Shown: in pieces, positions 17,021 to 26,285 of the stretch
Layout of the letters: every line of letters starts with the position of its first letter
Position numbering within the stretch: the first letter of the stretch is position 1
Assembly (NCBI GenBank): GCA_017625465.1
Contig: JAGAKS010000016.1
Coordinates: 83,034-147,033, forward strand
DNA length: 64,000 bases
From: Clostridia bacterium
Lineage (GTDB): Bacteria > Bacillota > Clostridia > TANB77 > CAG-508
Reading direction: 5' to 3'
Position numbers and translations under genes: made by a program
Notes under the pieces: generated by a model
Databases searched by the model: none
Told to the model about the DNA's origin: nothing
The model's input: only the letters and a program-made list of their open reading frames with translations

Positions 17021-17626
17021 CTAGATTTTTTTGATTTTTTTAATTGGATAATATATTAAAGCTGAAAGTACAACACCTGATGTTGCTGTAATTGCTTGTG
17101 TAGCTCCCATTGCAGTCTTAAACATTGTAGCAACTTTTTCTGGAAATACCCCAAATAAATTTACAACATTAAAGAAAGCAAAGATAATTGCTACTTTAAC
17201 AACTATTCCTACTATTCCTGCTAAGAAATAATTTTTTTGTTTAGAAACTAATAATAATTTGTAACTATATACTATAGCAAAATTTCCTAGCCAAATTGCT
17301 GGAATCATATATATCATAAATGGTGAAGCTGTTTTAAAAATATAGCCACCTAATAAGCTTGATATACTAGGAAGTGTAATTATTCCTACTATTTTCTTCC
17401 ATCCTTTTAAATTAATTGCTGTCATAACTAAAGCTGTATTTACTATAGTTCCCACTATTAATTGTGAATTAACAGCTAAAAAACTTTCTGCTCCAAATAA
17501 TGCTTTAATCCATGTAGGTACAAATGTTGGTACAACTAATGCAGCAAAGCATACAAGAATAATTTGCATGATATCTACTGCTTTTGAGTAATCGCAAATT
17601 CTTTTTGATAATACATTTTCGTTCAT
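17021..17626 (-). CDS. Integral membrane protein of unknown function
   Basis: 201 residues with about six hydrophobic segments (near 18-38, 52-74, 80-98, 102-125, 134-156 and 172-193) and a basic C-terminus. No transporter signature that I recognise. It has an AAAGGAG site. It is flanked by pfkA and rubrerythrin but separated from both by terminators or wide gaps. Confidence 0.75.
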   Translation of the reverse strand: MNENVLSKRICDYSKAVDIMQIILVCFAALVVPTFVPTWIKALFGAESFLAVNSQLIVGTIVNTALVMTAINLKGWKKIVGIITLPSISSLLGGYIFKTASPFMIYMIPAIWLGNFAIVYSYKLLLVSKQKNYFLAGIVGIVVKVAIIFAFFNVVNLFGVFPEKVATMFKTAMGATQAITATSGVVLSALIYYPIKKIKKI

Positions 17627-17666
17627 TTTTATATCTCCTTTTCGTTTTTTCTTATTTTATTACATA

Positions 17667-17698
17667 AAAGTAGTCTGTTCAATAGAACAGACCACTTA
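17667..17698 (-). terminator. Terminator of the rubrerythrin gene
   Basis: Stem GTCTGTTC/GAACAGAC with an AATA loop (17673-17680 with 17685-17692), then an ACTTTTATG tail on the minus strand. Confidence 0.75.
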
Positions 17699-17703
17699 GT
17701 CTA

Positions 17704-18246
17704 TTAATAATTTTCTGCTTTTACTTCGAAGAATGCTTGTGGATGTGCACATACTGGGCAAACTTCTGGAGCTTCTTTACCAATGCAAATATGTCCACAG
17801 TTTCTACATTTCCAAATTTTATCTCCATCTTTAGAGAATACTAAACCATCTTCAACATTTTCTAATAATTTTTTATATCTTTCTTCATGTTCTTTTTCAA
17901 TTTTTCCAACAGCTTCGAATAAATAAGCAATTTTATCGAATCCTTCTTCTTTAGCTTCTTGAGCCATTCTGTCATACATATCTGTCCATTCGTAGTTTTC
18001 ACCTTCTGCAGCTATTTTTAAGTTTTCTGTAGTAGTACCTACTTCTCCACCATTTAATAATTTGTACCATAATTTAGCATGTTCTTTTTCATTGTCTGCT
18101 GTTTCTTGGAATATAGCAGCTATTTGCTCATATCCTTCTTTTTTAGCTTTGCTTGCGAAATATGTGTATTTATTTCTTGCTTGAGATTCTCCAGCAAAAG
18201 CCTCCATTAAATTTTTTTCTGTTTTTGTACCTTTTAATTCTGGCAT
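17704..18246 (-). CDS. rbr: Rubrerythrin
   Basis: 180 residues. The N-terminal ferritin-like diiron domain carries the repeated ExxH motifs ([38 protein letters not shown]). The C-terminal rubredoxin-like domain carries [10 protein letters not shown] and CPVCAHPQ, which bind one iron. It reduces hydrogen peroxide in anaerobes. The gene follows a Fur/PerR-type regulator by 18 bases and is probably in its operon, which fits peroxide control. Confidence 0.96.
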   Translation of the reverse strand: MPELKGTKTEKNLMEAFAGESQARNKYTYFASKAKKEGYEQIAAIFQETADNEKEHAKLWYKLLNGGEVGTTTENLKIAAEGENYEWTDMYDRMAQEAKEEGFDKIAYLFEAVGKIEKEHEERYKKLLENVEDGLVFSKDGDKIWKCRNCGHICIGKEAPEVCPVCAHPQAFFEVKAENY

Positions 18247-18264
18247 AACATTTACCTCCTAAAT

Positions 18265-18648
18265 TTATTTTTTGTTTTTACAGTTTTTGCAAATACCGTA
18301 AACAATAAACTGATTAGACAAATCTTCAAGCTCAGTTTGGCTTATTATTGCATTTTTCATACTATCATTTAACAAAACTTCAAAATCAAATACCTCTCCA
18401 CAAATTTTGCAAATTGCATGACTGTGAAAATTGCAAACATAATCAAATTTGTCTGGTTTTTCTAAAATTGAAATCTTATTTACTAATCCCTTATCGACTA
18501 GTAAATTCAAGTTTCTGTATACCGTTCCTCTACTAATGTTAGGATTTTTAAGTTTCAATTTCATGTAGATTTCTTCAGCTGTTAAGTGATTTTTACTTTC
18601 TTTTATGCAATTAAAAACCTCTTCTCTTTGCTTTGAATATTTCTCCAT
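18265..18648 (-). CDS. Fur/PerR family transcriptional regulator
   Basis: 127 residues. A winged helix at 1-75 (KNHLTAEEIYMKLK, ISRGTVYRNLNLLVDKGLV), then the dimer/metal domain with FHSHAICKICGE and the C-terminal CKNCKNKK, two CxxC pairs for structural zinc. It is most likely PerR-like because rubrerythrin lies directly downstream. A 23-base palindrome just upstream is the probable self-operator. Confidence 0.92.
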   Translation of the reverse strand: MEKYSKQREEVFNCIKESKNHLTAEEIYMKLKLKNPNISRGTVYRNLNLLVDKGLVNKISILEKPDKFDYVCNFHSHAICKICGEVFDFEVLLNDSMKNAIISQTELEDLSNQFIVYGICKNCKNKK

Positions 18649-18663
18649 AGTTACTCCTTTTTA

Positions 18664-18686
18664 ATAATAGGAATAATTCCTATTAT
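18664..18686. promoter_or_regulatory. Probable Fur/PerR operator
   Basis: Perfect 11-base inverted repeat ATAATAGGAAT around a central A at 18675. It lies 16 bases before the regulator's start codon and overlaps the likely promoter, as expected for autorepression. Confidence 0.8.
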
Positions 18687-18747
18687 GTATTTTATCATAG
18701 TCAAAAAAAAATGCAAGCACTTTTTTTAAAATGCTTACATTTTTTAT

Positions 18748-20652
18748 TTATCTTGTTTCGCGATTATTCTTTCTTAAATCCCATAAATTTTTAATTGTAG
18801 CAAATACAGAAGTATTATCTTTCTTTTCTGTATTGCTTATCTCTTTAGATTGTAGTTTTTGAATATTATCCCAAGCTTTATGTTTTTGAGATTCTGCTCT
18901 AAAATCAAAACTATCATAAGTTCTTGCAAGACTTTCTTTCGTTTCTTTGCTTGGATTTGAATATAATTCATAAACTTTTTTCCATTCATAATCATTAAGA
19001 CTTGCTAAATATTGTGCACCAATTTCCATTGCAACCATTTCATGAAAAGGAATTATTCCATCTTTTGGGCTACCTTCTTTTAGCTTTGAAATTGCACGAT
19101 CTTTGATTTTTGCACTTGCCTTATCAAGCCAAACTTTTCTTTTAAATTGGTCTATAGGATTTTTTGATAGTGGATTCATCATTCTTTGCATTGTGCTATC
19201 TTCATAAGTCAATTCTAAAATTTCTTCAAAATCTCTAATAAAACTTTCTATTCTTTCTTTTTTCTTGCCTTCTGCTTGAATTTCTACTGCATCTACTGAA
19301 CCTGTAGTAACAGCACGAGCAACATCTATTTCACCTTTAATAGTTTCTTCAAAAGCTTTTTTGCAAGATTCGATAGTAAAAGCAAAATCTTCTGGAGTTA
19401 TATTAGAAATATATTTTGCAAAACCATAAGTTAATTCATGATTTTTTGCACTATCTAATAATAATTCTGTCTGTTTAGGATCATTATAAAATTTAGCTAT
19501 AAGTGAATCTTCAATATTATTAGCATCAATTATTCCTGTTTTTGTAAGAAATCTTCCTGCTGATTTCATCATACCTTCTAGCGCTGGTACATATTGTTCA
19601 TGATCTTCTTTCATAACAGTATAATTTACCATCAATTTATTATTTATATCACGTATTCTATGCATTACCTTTGAAACTTCAGGAGACATACGAATATTAT
19701 TTCTTTTAGTATTTTTCTTAACATCTTCTATAAATATTTTTTGCATTTCTTTTGCAAAATTGTCATAATCTTCTTCAGTTTTACAAGCTAGTAATTTATC
19801 TAGACTATCATCACTCATACCTAATTCTTTAAAGGCTTTTTGGTATTCTGCGTAAAAATCATATTCAGTACCGTCTATTTTACCTTTAGGCATATTACAA
19901 CGATTTCTAAATATATCTACTAAATCAAAAGGTATATATGAAATTTTATCAGTAAGTCTCATCAAACTTCCTTCAGCAGTAGCTGGAATTAATGTTCTAT
20001 CAAAACCTTTTTTAGTATAGCATCCCATAAGTTCATTTTCATATTGTTCTTTCTTTTTTGAAAAATCTGGTGCATAACTATATTCTGATTTTTCTCCATT
20101 GTGGTCATTTATAGCATCAAATATTAGCCACATATCATTTTTAATAGCTGCTAAAGCACTTTTTGATATATTAGGATTTTCTCTTTGTATTCTCTCTATA
20201 ATTTCATCTTGAGCTTTGTATCTTATACTCAAATTTCTGGCACCAATTGCGTTATGTACAAAATTTGGCATTCCATAAGTATCTTTAATACTAGATAACC
20301 ACCATTCACCACTATGTCCTAAAAAAGTATGTCCTATATCGTGGTGTCTTGCCATAACTCTAACAATATCAGAATTTAACCAATCAAAATTATCAGCAAT
20401 TTCTCCTGCAATCTCAGCACAATTATAAGTATGTTTTCTTCTAGTGACTGTTCCTTCTACTGGATTTCTTAAAAGTTTGAACATCATTGTTCTACTATTA
20501 TCATCTGTATTATATTTTTCAAACACTTCATCTATAATTTTAGCATAAGGTTCAAGTCTTTCTAATTGGGTTCTTTTTCTTAACGCACCTATTTCATCTC
20601 TTAATTTTCCAAAGACACTATTTGAAACCCCACTAATATCTCTCGCTTTCAT
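18748..20652 (-). CDS. HD-domain dGTPase-like phosphohydrolase
   Basis: 634 residues. The HD metal site is RKHTYNCAEIAG...ARHHDIGHTFLGHSGEWWL (residues 77-125), the pattern of deoxyguanosine triphosphate triphosphohydrolases (H...HD...D). The later segment SLMRLTDKISYIPFDLVD (near 225-242) carries the conserved Asp. Members release triphosphate from dNTPs. The C-terminal 300 residues are helical and longer than in E. coli Dgt, a form common in Clostridia. GGGG precedes the ATG. It stands alone, divergent from the purine operon. Confidence 0.85.
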   Translation of the reverse strand: MKARDISGVSNSVFGKLRDEIGALRKRTQLERLEPYAKIIDEVFEKYNTDDNSRTMMFKLLRNPVEGTVTRRKHTYNCAEIAGEIADNFDWLNSDIVRVMARHHDIGHTFLGHSGEWWLSSIKDTYGMPNFVHNAIGARNLSIRYKAQDEIIERIQRENPNISKSALAAIKNDMWLIFDAINDHNGEKSEYSYAPDFSKKKEQYENELMGCYTKKGFDRTLIPATAEGSLMRLTDKISYIPFDLVDIFRNRCNMPKGKIDGTEYDFYAEYQKAFKELGMSDDSLDKLLACKTEEDYDNFAKEMQKIFIEDVKKNTKRNNIRMSPEVSKVMHRIRDINNKLMVNYTVMKEDHEQYVPALEGMMKSAGRFLTKTGIIDANNIEDSLIAKFYNDPKQTELLLDSAKNHELTYGFAKYISNITPEDFAFTIESCKKAFEETIKGEIDVARAVTTGSVDAVEIQAEGKKKERIESFIRDFEEILELTYEDSTMQRMMNPLSKNPIDQFKRKVWLDKASAKIKDRAISKLKEGSPKDGIIPFHEMVAMEIGAQYLASLNDYEWKKVYELYSNPSKETKESLARTYDSFDFRAESQKHKAWDNIQKLQSKEISNTEKKDNTSVFATIKNLWDLRKNNRETR

Positions 20653-20756
20653 TAAAACATACCCCTTTCAAAAGCATTAGATGAAAATATTATAGCACGT
20701 TTTTTATAGGAAGTAAACATAATATTTATTTTTTTATATTTAATCGTCTTATTTTC

Positions 20757-20785
20757 TTGCAAAAAGTCTAATTTTGTAATATAAT
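20757..20785 (+). promoter_or_regulatory. Promoter of the pfkB-like / purE / purC / purH operon
   Basis: TTGCAA (20757-20762), 17 bases, TATAAT (20780-20785), 31 bases before the first gene. I see no purine riboswitch in this short leader. Confidence 0.7.
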
Positions 20786-20815
20786 GTTTTCGTATTTTTT
20801 TATTGGAGGAAAGTC

Positions 20816-21712
20816 ATGAAAATATTTGTATCACATGGTGATATTATTTTAGACAAAATTTACAACGACAATCTAGAATTAATTGCTCAAGATGGCGGTG
20901 GTTGTAACTGGAACGATTTATATAATCTTAGTTTAATGGGAGAAAAATGCTATGCTGTTGGCTCTATTGGTAACGACAATGAGGGCAAACTTGCCATAGC
21001 TTCTTTAATTAATGCGGGTGTTAACACTGATAATGTTATAATTGAAGAAAAAAGCACAAATGTTATGAATGTAATTATTCCTAGCAAAGATTTAGAAGAT
21101 GATTCTATTATTCATAGTTGGTATAACCCTATTACAATGGATTATACTATGAATTTTTCTAACAATTTGCCTGTAAATTTACCAAAAGAATTAGAAAACG
21201 AAGAAGTTTACGTTATTTTAGACAAATTCTTACCAGTAAATTTAGAGTTTATTAATAATATTAAAAATAAGAAAGTATGCTTAGATATTGGCCATATAAG
21301 ATTTTTTGAACATTTTACACGCCAATATCTTTTAAATTTCTTTCAAAAAGCTGATTTTATTCAACTTAATGAAAACGTAATATCTCTTTTATTTGAAAGA
21401 TTACATGTAAAATCTTTAGTAGAATTATTTGAACTTTTAAATCCTGACCTTATGGTGCTTACTAAAGGAAAACGTGGCGCAGAATATTTATTTAAAGAAA
21501 ATGGAGAAATAAAAGTTGCTTTTGAAGCACCTAAAATTATCGCAGAAATCGTTGATAGCTCTGGTGCTGGAGATGCTTTCTTCTCTACTACTCTTCGTGA
21601 ATATGCTTATGCAGACAAAATAGATTTAGAATTTACTAAAAAGACTTTTGAACTTGCCAACAAATCATCTCGTGAAGTTATTGCTCAAGTTGGCAGTAGA
21701 ATAAAGAAATAA
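20816..21712 (+). CDS. PfkB-family carbohydrate kinase
   Basis: 298 residues. The N-terminal half has GGGCNWNDLYNLSLMGEKCYAVGSIGNDNEG, a PfkB lid and substrate region. The C-terminal half has VDSSGAGDAFFSTTLREYAYA, the anion-hole and catalytic-Asp motif. The substrate may be a sugar or nucleoside; the position ahead of purE suggests a nucleoside or ribose kinase. GGAGGAAAGTC precedes the ATG. The next gene starts 20 bases on. Confidence 0.85.
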   Translation: MKIFVSHGDIILDKIYNDNLELIAQDGGGCNWNDLYNLSLMGEKCYAVGSIGNDNEGKLAIASLINAGVNTDNVIIEEKSTNVMNVIIPSKDLEDDSIIHSWYNPITMDYTMNFSNNLPVNLPKELENEEVYVILDKFLPVNLEFINNIKNKKVCLDIGHIRFFEHFTRQYLLNFFQKADFIQLNENVISLLFERLHVKSLVELFELLNPDLMVLTKGKRGAEYLFKENGEIKVAFEAPKIIAEIVDSSGAGDAFFSTTLREYAYADKIDLEFTKKTFELANKSSREVIAQVGSRIKK

Positions 21713-21731
21713 ATTAAAGGAGGAATAAAAA

Positions 21732-22256
21732 ATGGAAAACGTTGATGTTGCTATCGTCATGGGCAGTGATTCTGATTTACCTATTATGAAAGATGCTGCA
21801 AAAGTTCTTGAAGACATGGGAATTAGTTATGAAATTAAAGTTCTATCTGTTCACAGAACACCAGAAAAAGCTATGGAATATGCTAATAGTCTAAAAGAAC
21901 GTAAAGTAAAAGTTATTATTGGAGGTGCTGGAGGTGCTGCTCACCTACCTGGTATATTTGCTGCTATAGTTCCAGTTCCAGTAATTGGTGTTCCAATTCA
22001 TACAAAAACTTTAAGTGGTGTTGATTCACTTTACTCTATAGTTCAAATGCCATCTGGTATTCCTGTTGCAACAGTTGCAATCAATGGTGCAAAAAATGCT
22101 GGTATTTTAGCTGCTACTATCTTAGGTACAGGAAATGATGAAATTAGAAATAAAATAATTGATTACAAAGCTTCTTTAGCTGATGCTGTTACTAAAAAAG
22201 ATGAAAAATTACAAAGCATTGGTTATGAAAAGTATTTAGAAGAACAAGGTAAATAA
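21732..22256 (+). CDS. purE: N5-carboxyaminoimidazole ribonucleotide mutase
   Basis: 174 residues, class I PurE. The signature MGSDSDLPIMKDA, then LSVHRTPEKAMEYA and GGAGGAAHLPG, mark the substrate site. It carries out step 6 of de novo purine synthesis. GGAGGAATAAAAA precedes the start. It is in an operon with purC and purH. Confidence 0.97.
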   Translation: MENVDVAIVMGSDSDLPIMKDAAKVLEDMGISYEIKVLSVHRTPEKAMEYANSLKERKVKVIIGGAGGAAHLPGIFAAIVPVPVIGVPIHTKTLSGVDSLYSIVQMPSGIPVATVAINGAKNAGILAATILGTGNDEIRNKIIDYKASLADAVTKKDEKLQSIGYEKYLEEQGK

Positions 22257-22280
22257 TTTTATATAAGGAGAATTTATATT

Positions 22281-23132
22281 ATGAAAAAAATTAGTAGTGG
22301 AAAAGTTCGTGAAATTTATGAAGTTGATGAAAACAAATTATTATTAGTAGTTTCTGATAGAATATCTGCTTTTGATTATATTCTACCAGCTATGATTCCT
22401 AATAAAGGAAAAGTTTTAAATAAAATATCAGAATTCTGGTTTGATTATGTTAAAGATGTAATTCCTAACCACATTATCTCTACTGATATTAAAGACTTCC
22501 CAGAAGAATTTCAAACACCTGAATTTGAAGGAAGAAGTATGTTAGTAAAAAAATTAAAAATGATTCCTGTTGAATGTATTGTTAGAGGATATATCACTGG
22601 TTCTGGATGGAAAAGTTACAAAGAAGATGGTACAGTTTGTGGTATAAAACTTCCAGAAGGTTTACAAGAATCTGAAAAATTACCTGAACCTATCTTCACT
22701 CCTACAACAAAAGCAAAACTTGGAACACATGATGAAAATATATCTTTTGATAAAGTTTGTGAAATGCTTGGAAAAGATTTAGCCGAAAAATTAAGAGCAA
22801 AAACAATTGAAGTTTATACAAAATGTGCTGAATATGCTGCTACTCGTGGAATTATTATTGCAGACACAAAATTTGAATTTGGTTTAGATGAAAATGGCGA
22901 ACTTGTTTTAGGAGATGAAGTTTTAACACCAGATTCTAGTCGTTTCTGGCCTGCTAACGAATATGAAGTTGGAAAAACACAAAATAGTTTTGATAAACAA
23001 TATATGAGAAACTGGATTAAATCTTCAGGATACGACCCAGAAACAAAAGCTCCTATTCCAGAAGATGTTATAAATACTACAGCAAATAAATATATAGAAG
23101 CTTATGAAATTTTAACTGGTAAAAAATTTTAA
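22281..23132 (+). CDS. purC: Phosphoribosylaminoimidazole-succinocarboxamide synthase (SAICAR synthase)
   Basis: 283 residues. SSGKVREIYEV at the start, SDRISAFDYILP, VECIVRGYITGSGWK and IADTKFEFG are SAICAR synthase motifs. It joins CAIR and aspartate. The start is 25 bases after purE; the product is the longer type seen in many Firmicutes and yeast-like forms. Confidence 0.97.
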   Translation: MKKISSGKVREIYEVDENKLLLVVSDRISAFDYILPAMIPNKGKVLNKISEFWFDYVKDVIPNHIISTDIKDFPEEFQTPEFEGRSMLVKKLKMIPVECIVRGYITGSGWKSYKEDGTVCGIKLPEGLQESEKLPEPIFTPTTKAKLGTHDENISFDKVCEMLGKDLAEKLRAKTIEVYTKCAEYAATRGIIIADTKFEFGLDENGELVLGDEVLTPDSSRFWPANEYEVGKTQNSFDKQYMRNWIKSSGYDPETKAPIPEDVINTTANKYIEAYEILTGKKF

Positions 23133-23177
23133 AATATAAATAGTAAAAATTATAGATTTTTACGGATTGGAGAAAAA

Positions 23178-24728
23178 ATGAGAGCCCTAATTAGTGTATC
23201 AGATAAAACTGGTATAGTTGAATTTGCAAAAGAATTAGAAGCCTTAGGAATTGAAATTATTTCTACTGGCGGAACTTATAAAAAATTAAAAGAAGAAAAT
23301 GTAAAAGCAATTGAAATTTCTGAACTTACAGGATTTCCTGAATGTTTAGATGGTAGAGTTAAAACTCTTCACCCAAAAGTTCATGCTGGAATTTTAGCAA
23401 TGCGTGCTAATGAAGAACACATGAAACAATTAAAAGAATTAGATGTTGATACAATTGATTTTGTTATTGTTAACTTATATCCTTTCAAAGCTACTATGAT
23501 GAAAGAAGGAGTTACAAGAGCAGAATGTGTTGAAAACATCGATATTGGTGGTCCTACTATGCTTCGTAGTGCGGCTAAAAATTATCAAGATGTTGCAGTT
23601 GTTACAGACCCAGCAGATTATGCAAAAATTTTAGAAGAACTAAAAACAAATGGTTCTGTTTCACTTGATACTAAATTCTACTTAATGCAAAAAGTATTCG
23701 AACATACTGCAAATTATGATACTATGATTTTCAATTATATTAAAGAACAAAGAAATGATACTTCTTACCCAGAAAAACTTTCTTTAACTTATGAAAAAGT
23801 TCAAGAAATGAGATATGGTGAAAACCCACATCAAACTGGTTGCTTATATAAAGAGCCTGGAAAATGTATTGGTTCATTAGTTACAGCAAAACAATTAAAT
23901 GGTAAAGAATTATCTTTCAATAATATCAATGACACAAACGGTGCCTTAGAGTTATTAAAAGAATTTACAGAACCTACTGTTGTTGCTTGTAAACATGGTA
24001 ACCCTTGCGGTGTTGGAAGTGATAGTAAAGATATTTACAAAGCTTGGGAAAAAGCTTATAGTGCAGACAAAATGTCTATATTTGGAGGAATTGTCGTAAC
24101 AAATAGAGAATTAACTAACGACATTGCAAAAGAAATGTCTGAAATGTTCTTAGAAGTTATAGTAGCTCCATCTTACACTGATGAAGCTTTAGAAACTCTT
24201 AAAAAGAAAAAGAATGTTAGAGTTTTATTACTTCCTGAAATTACAACTAAACAACCTGAAAATTCTTATGATATTAAAAAAATTAATGGTGGTATTATAG
24301 TTCAATCAATTGATAGTAAAACACTTGAAGATTATGAAGTTGTAACTAATAGAAAACCAACTGAAAAAGAAATAGAAGATATGTTATTTGCTTGGAATGT
24401 TGTAAAATATACTAAGTCAAATGCCATTGTAGTAGCTAAAGATAAACAAACTATTGGTATTGGTCCTGGACAAGTTAATAGAATTTGGGCTTCTAAACAA
24501 TGCTTCGAGCATGCAGAAGAATTAATTGGCGAAGGTGCTACAAATGGTGCTGTACTTGCTTCTGATGCCTTCTTCCCATTTGATGATAATGTTGAAGCTG
24601 CTCATCAAGCTGGAATTACAGCTATAATTCAACCAGGTGGTGCTATGAGAGATCAACTTTCAATAGATAAATGTAATGAATATGGAATGGCAATGATATT
24701 TACTCACATGAGACACTTTAGACACTAA
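23178..24728 (+). CDS. purH: Bifunctional AICAR formyltransferase / IMP cyclohydrolase
   Basis: 516 residues. The N-terminal MGS-type IMP cyclohydrolase domain has SDKTGIVEFAKELEALG and ISTGGTYK. The AICAR formyltransferase domain has MRYGENPHQ, the catalytic ACKHGNPCGVG (Lys-His) and a KYTKSNAIVVAK segment. It makes IMP, the product of the pathway. It is last in the plus-strand operon and meets purB at a shared terminator. Confidence 0.97.
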   Translation: MRALISVSDKTGIVEFAKELEALGIEIISTGGTYKKLKEENVKAIEISELTGFPECLDGRVKTLHPKVHAGILAMRANEEHMKQLKELDVDTIDFVIVNLYPFKATMMKEGVTRAECVENIDIGGPTMLRSAAKNYQDVAVVTDPADYAKILEELKTNGSVSLDTKFYLMQKVFEHTANYDTMIFNYIKEQRNDTSYPEKLSLTYEKVQEMRYGENPHQTGCLYKEPGKCIGSLVTAKQLNGKELSFNNINDTNGALELLKEFTEPTVVACKHGNPCGVGSDSKDIYKAWEKAYSADKMSIFGGIVVTNRELTNDIAKEMSEMFLEVIVAPSYTDEALETLKKKKNVRVLLLPEITTKQPENSYDIKKINGGIIVQSIDSKTLEDYEVVTNRKPTEKEIEDMLFAWNVVKYTKSNAIVVAKDKQTIGIGPGQVNRIWASKQCFEHAEELIGEGATNGAVLASDAFFPFDDNVEAAHQAGITAIIQPGGAMRDQLSIDKCNEYGMAMIFTHMRHFRH

Positions 24729-24752
24729 AATTAAATTCAATATTTATAACAT

Positions 24753-24788
24753 AAAAATAGTGTGTGATTTAAGTCACACACTATTTTT
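24753..24788. terminator. Bidirectional terminator between purH and purB
   Basis: Perfect 15-pair stem (24753-24767 with 24774-24788), six-base loop TTTAAG, with A and T runs at both ends. It ends both convergent purine operons. Confidence 0.93.
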
Positions 24789-24805
24789 CATATTATCTAT
24801 TAATT

Positions 24806-26239
24806 TTAAACATTAACTTCTGATTTAACACCTTCAATTAAATGTCCATATTTTTCAAGTACTGGATTTACTTTTTCAGTAATAAAATCATCAACTTGAT
24901 GCATTGCTCTACCGCATAAGTTTGCTGGATCTAAAGCTTTTAAGATTTCTTCTTTTGTTAAACCAAAAGATGCGTCATTTGCAATTCTATCAACCAAATC
25001 GTTTGGTCTACCAAATTCTTTTACTTCTCTTCCAGCTTCCATTGAATATACTCTTATTTTTTCATGTAATTCTTGTCTATCTCCGCCTTTTAAAACAGCA
25101 TTCATAATAATTTCTTCTGTTCCCATAAATGGTAATTCTTGCATTAAATTTGTATTTATTACATTTTTATAAACTACTATATTACTACTAATGTTAGCAT
25201 ATAAAATAAGTATACTATCTACTGCTAAAAATGCTTCTGGAACGCAAATTCTCTTATTAGCTGAGTCATCTAATGTTCTTTCTAACCATTGTGTAGATGC
25301 TGTTATAGCTGGATCCATTGCTAAAGCTAAAACATGTCTTGATAAAGAATTTATTCTTTCGCTTCTCATTGGATTTCTCTTATATGCCATAGCAGATGAA
25401 CCAATTTGTCCTTTTTCAAATGGTTCTTCTAGCTCTTTTTCGTGTTGAAGTAATCTCATATCATTAGCAAATTTTGAAGCACTTTGTGCAATTTGCGCTA
25501 ATACATTTAATACTCTGCTATCAAGTTTTCTTGTATATGTTTGACCTGATACAGCATAGCATTTTTCAAATCCCATTTTCTCTGCAAATTTTCCATCAAT
25601 TTGTTTTACTTTTTCTTCATCTTTGAACAATTTCATGAAACTTTCTTGTGTTCCTGTTGTACCTTTTGAACCTAATAATTTCATGTGACTTTCAACAAAT
25701 TCAAGTTCTTCTAAATCTTCTATCAAATCTTGCATCCAAAGTGTTGCTCTTTTTCCTACTGTTGTAAGTTGAGCTGGTTGAAAGTGTGTATACCCTAGGC
25801 ATACTACACTTTTGTTTTCTTCAGCAAATTTTTTTAGATTGTTTATAACAACTACTAATTTTTGTTTTATTAATTTTAAAGCTTCTGTCATTAAAATTAC
25901 ATCTGTATTATCTGTAACAAAGCAAGATGTTGCACCTAAATGAATGATAGGTTTAGCTTTTGGACATTTAATACCAAATTCATAAACGTGTGACATTACA
26001 TCATGTCTACATTCTTTTTCTCTTGCTGCTACTATATCATAATCAATATCATTTACATGAGCTTTCATTTCTTCAATTTGCTCATCTGTAATATTTATTC
26101 CTAATTCTTTTTCTGTTTCAGCAAGTGCTATCCACAATTTTCTCCAAGTTGTATATTTACTGTCATTTGACCATAGTTTGTTCATTTCTTCGCTTGGATA
26201 TCTACCACTAAGCGGTGTTACATATATATTGTTTTCCAT
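24806..26239 (-). CDS. purB: Adenylosuccinate lyase
   Basis: 477 residues. The family signature is GSSAMAYKRNPMRSERI (near residue 285). The catalytic loop and GTTGTQESF and HDVMSHVYEF segments are present. It cleaves SAICAR and adenylosuccinate to AICAR and AMP. It lies 47 bases downstream of purL in the purM-purL-purB operon. AGGAGAG precedes the ATG. Confidence 0.96.
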   Translation of the reverse strand: MENNIYVTPLSGRYPSEEMNKLWSNDSKYTTWRKLWIALAETEKELGINITDEQIEEMKAHVNDIDYDIVAAREKECRHDVMSHVYEFGIKCPKAKPIIHLGATSCFVTDNTDVILMTEALKLIKQKLVVVINNLKKFAEENKSVVCLGYTHFQPAQLTTVGKRATLWMQDLIEDLEELEFVESHMKLLGSKGTTGTQESFMKLFKDEEKVKQIDGKFAEKMGFEKCYAVSGQTYTRKLDSRVLNVLAQIAQSASKFANDMRLLQHEKELEEPFEKGQIGSSAMAYKRNPMRSERINSLSRHVLALAMDPAITASTQWLERTLDDSANKRICVPEAFLAVDSILILYANISSNIVVYKNVINTNLMQELPFMGTEEIIMNAVLKGGDRQELHEKIRVYSMEAGREVKEFGRPNDLVDRIANDASFGLTKEEILKALDPANLCGRAMHQVDDFITEKVNPVLEKYGHLIEGVKSEVNV

Positions 26240-26285
26240 TTCTCTCTCCTATTTGTTTGATAAAATTTGCATTTAACTGCTTACA

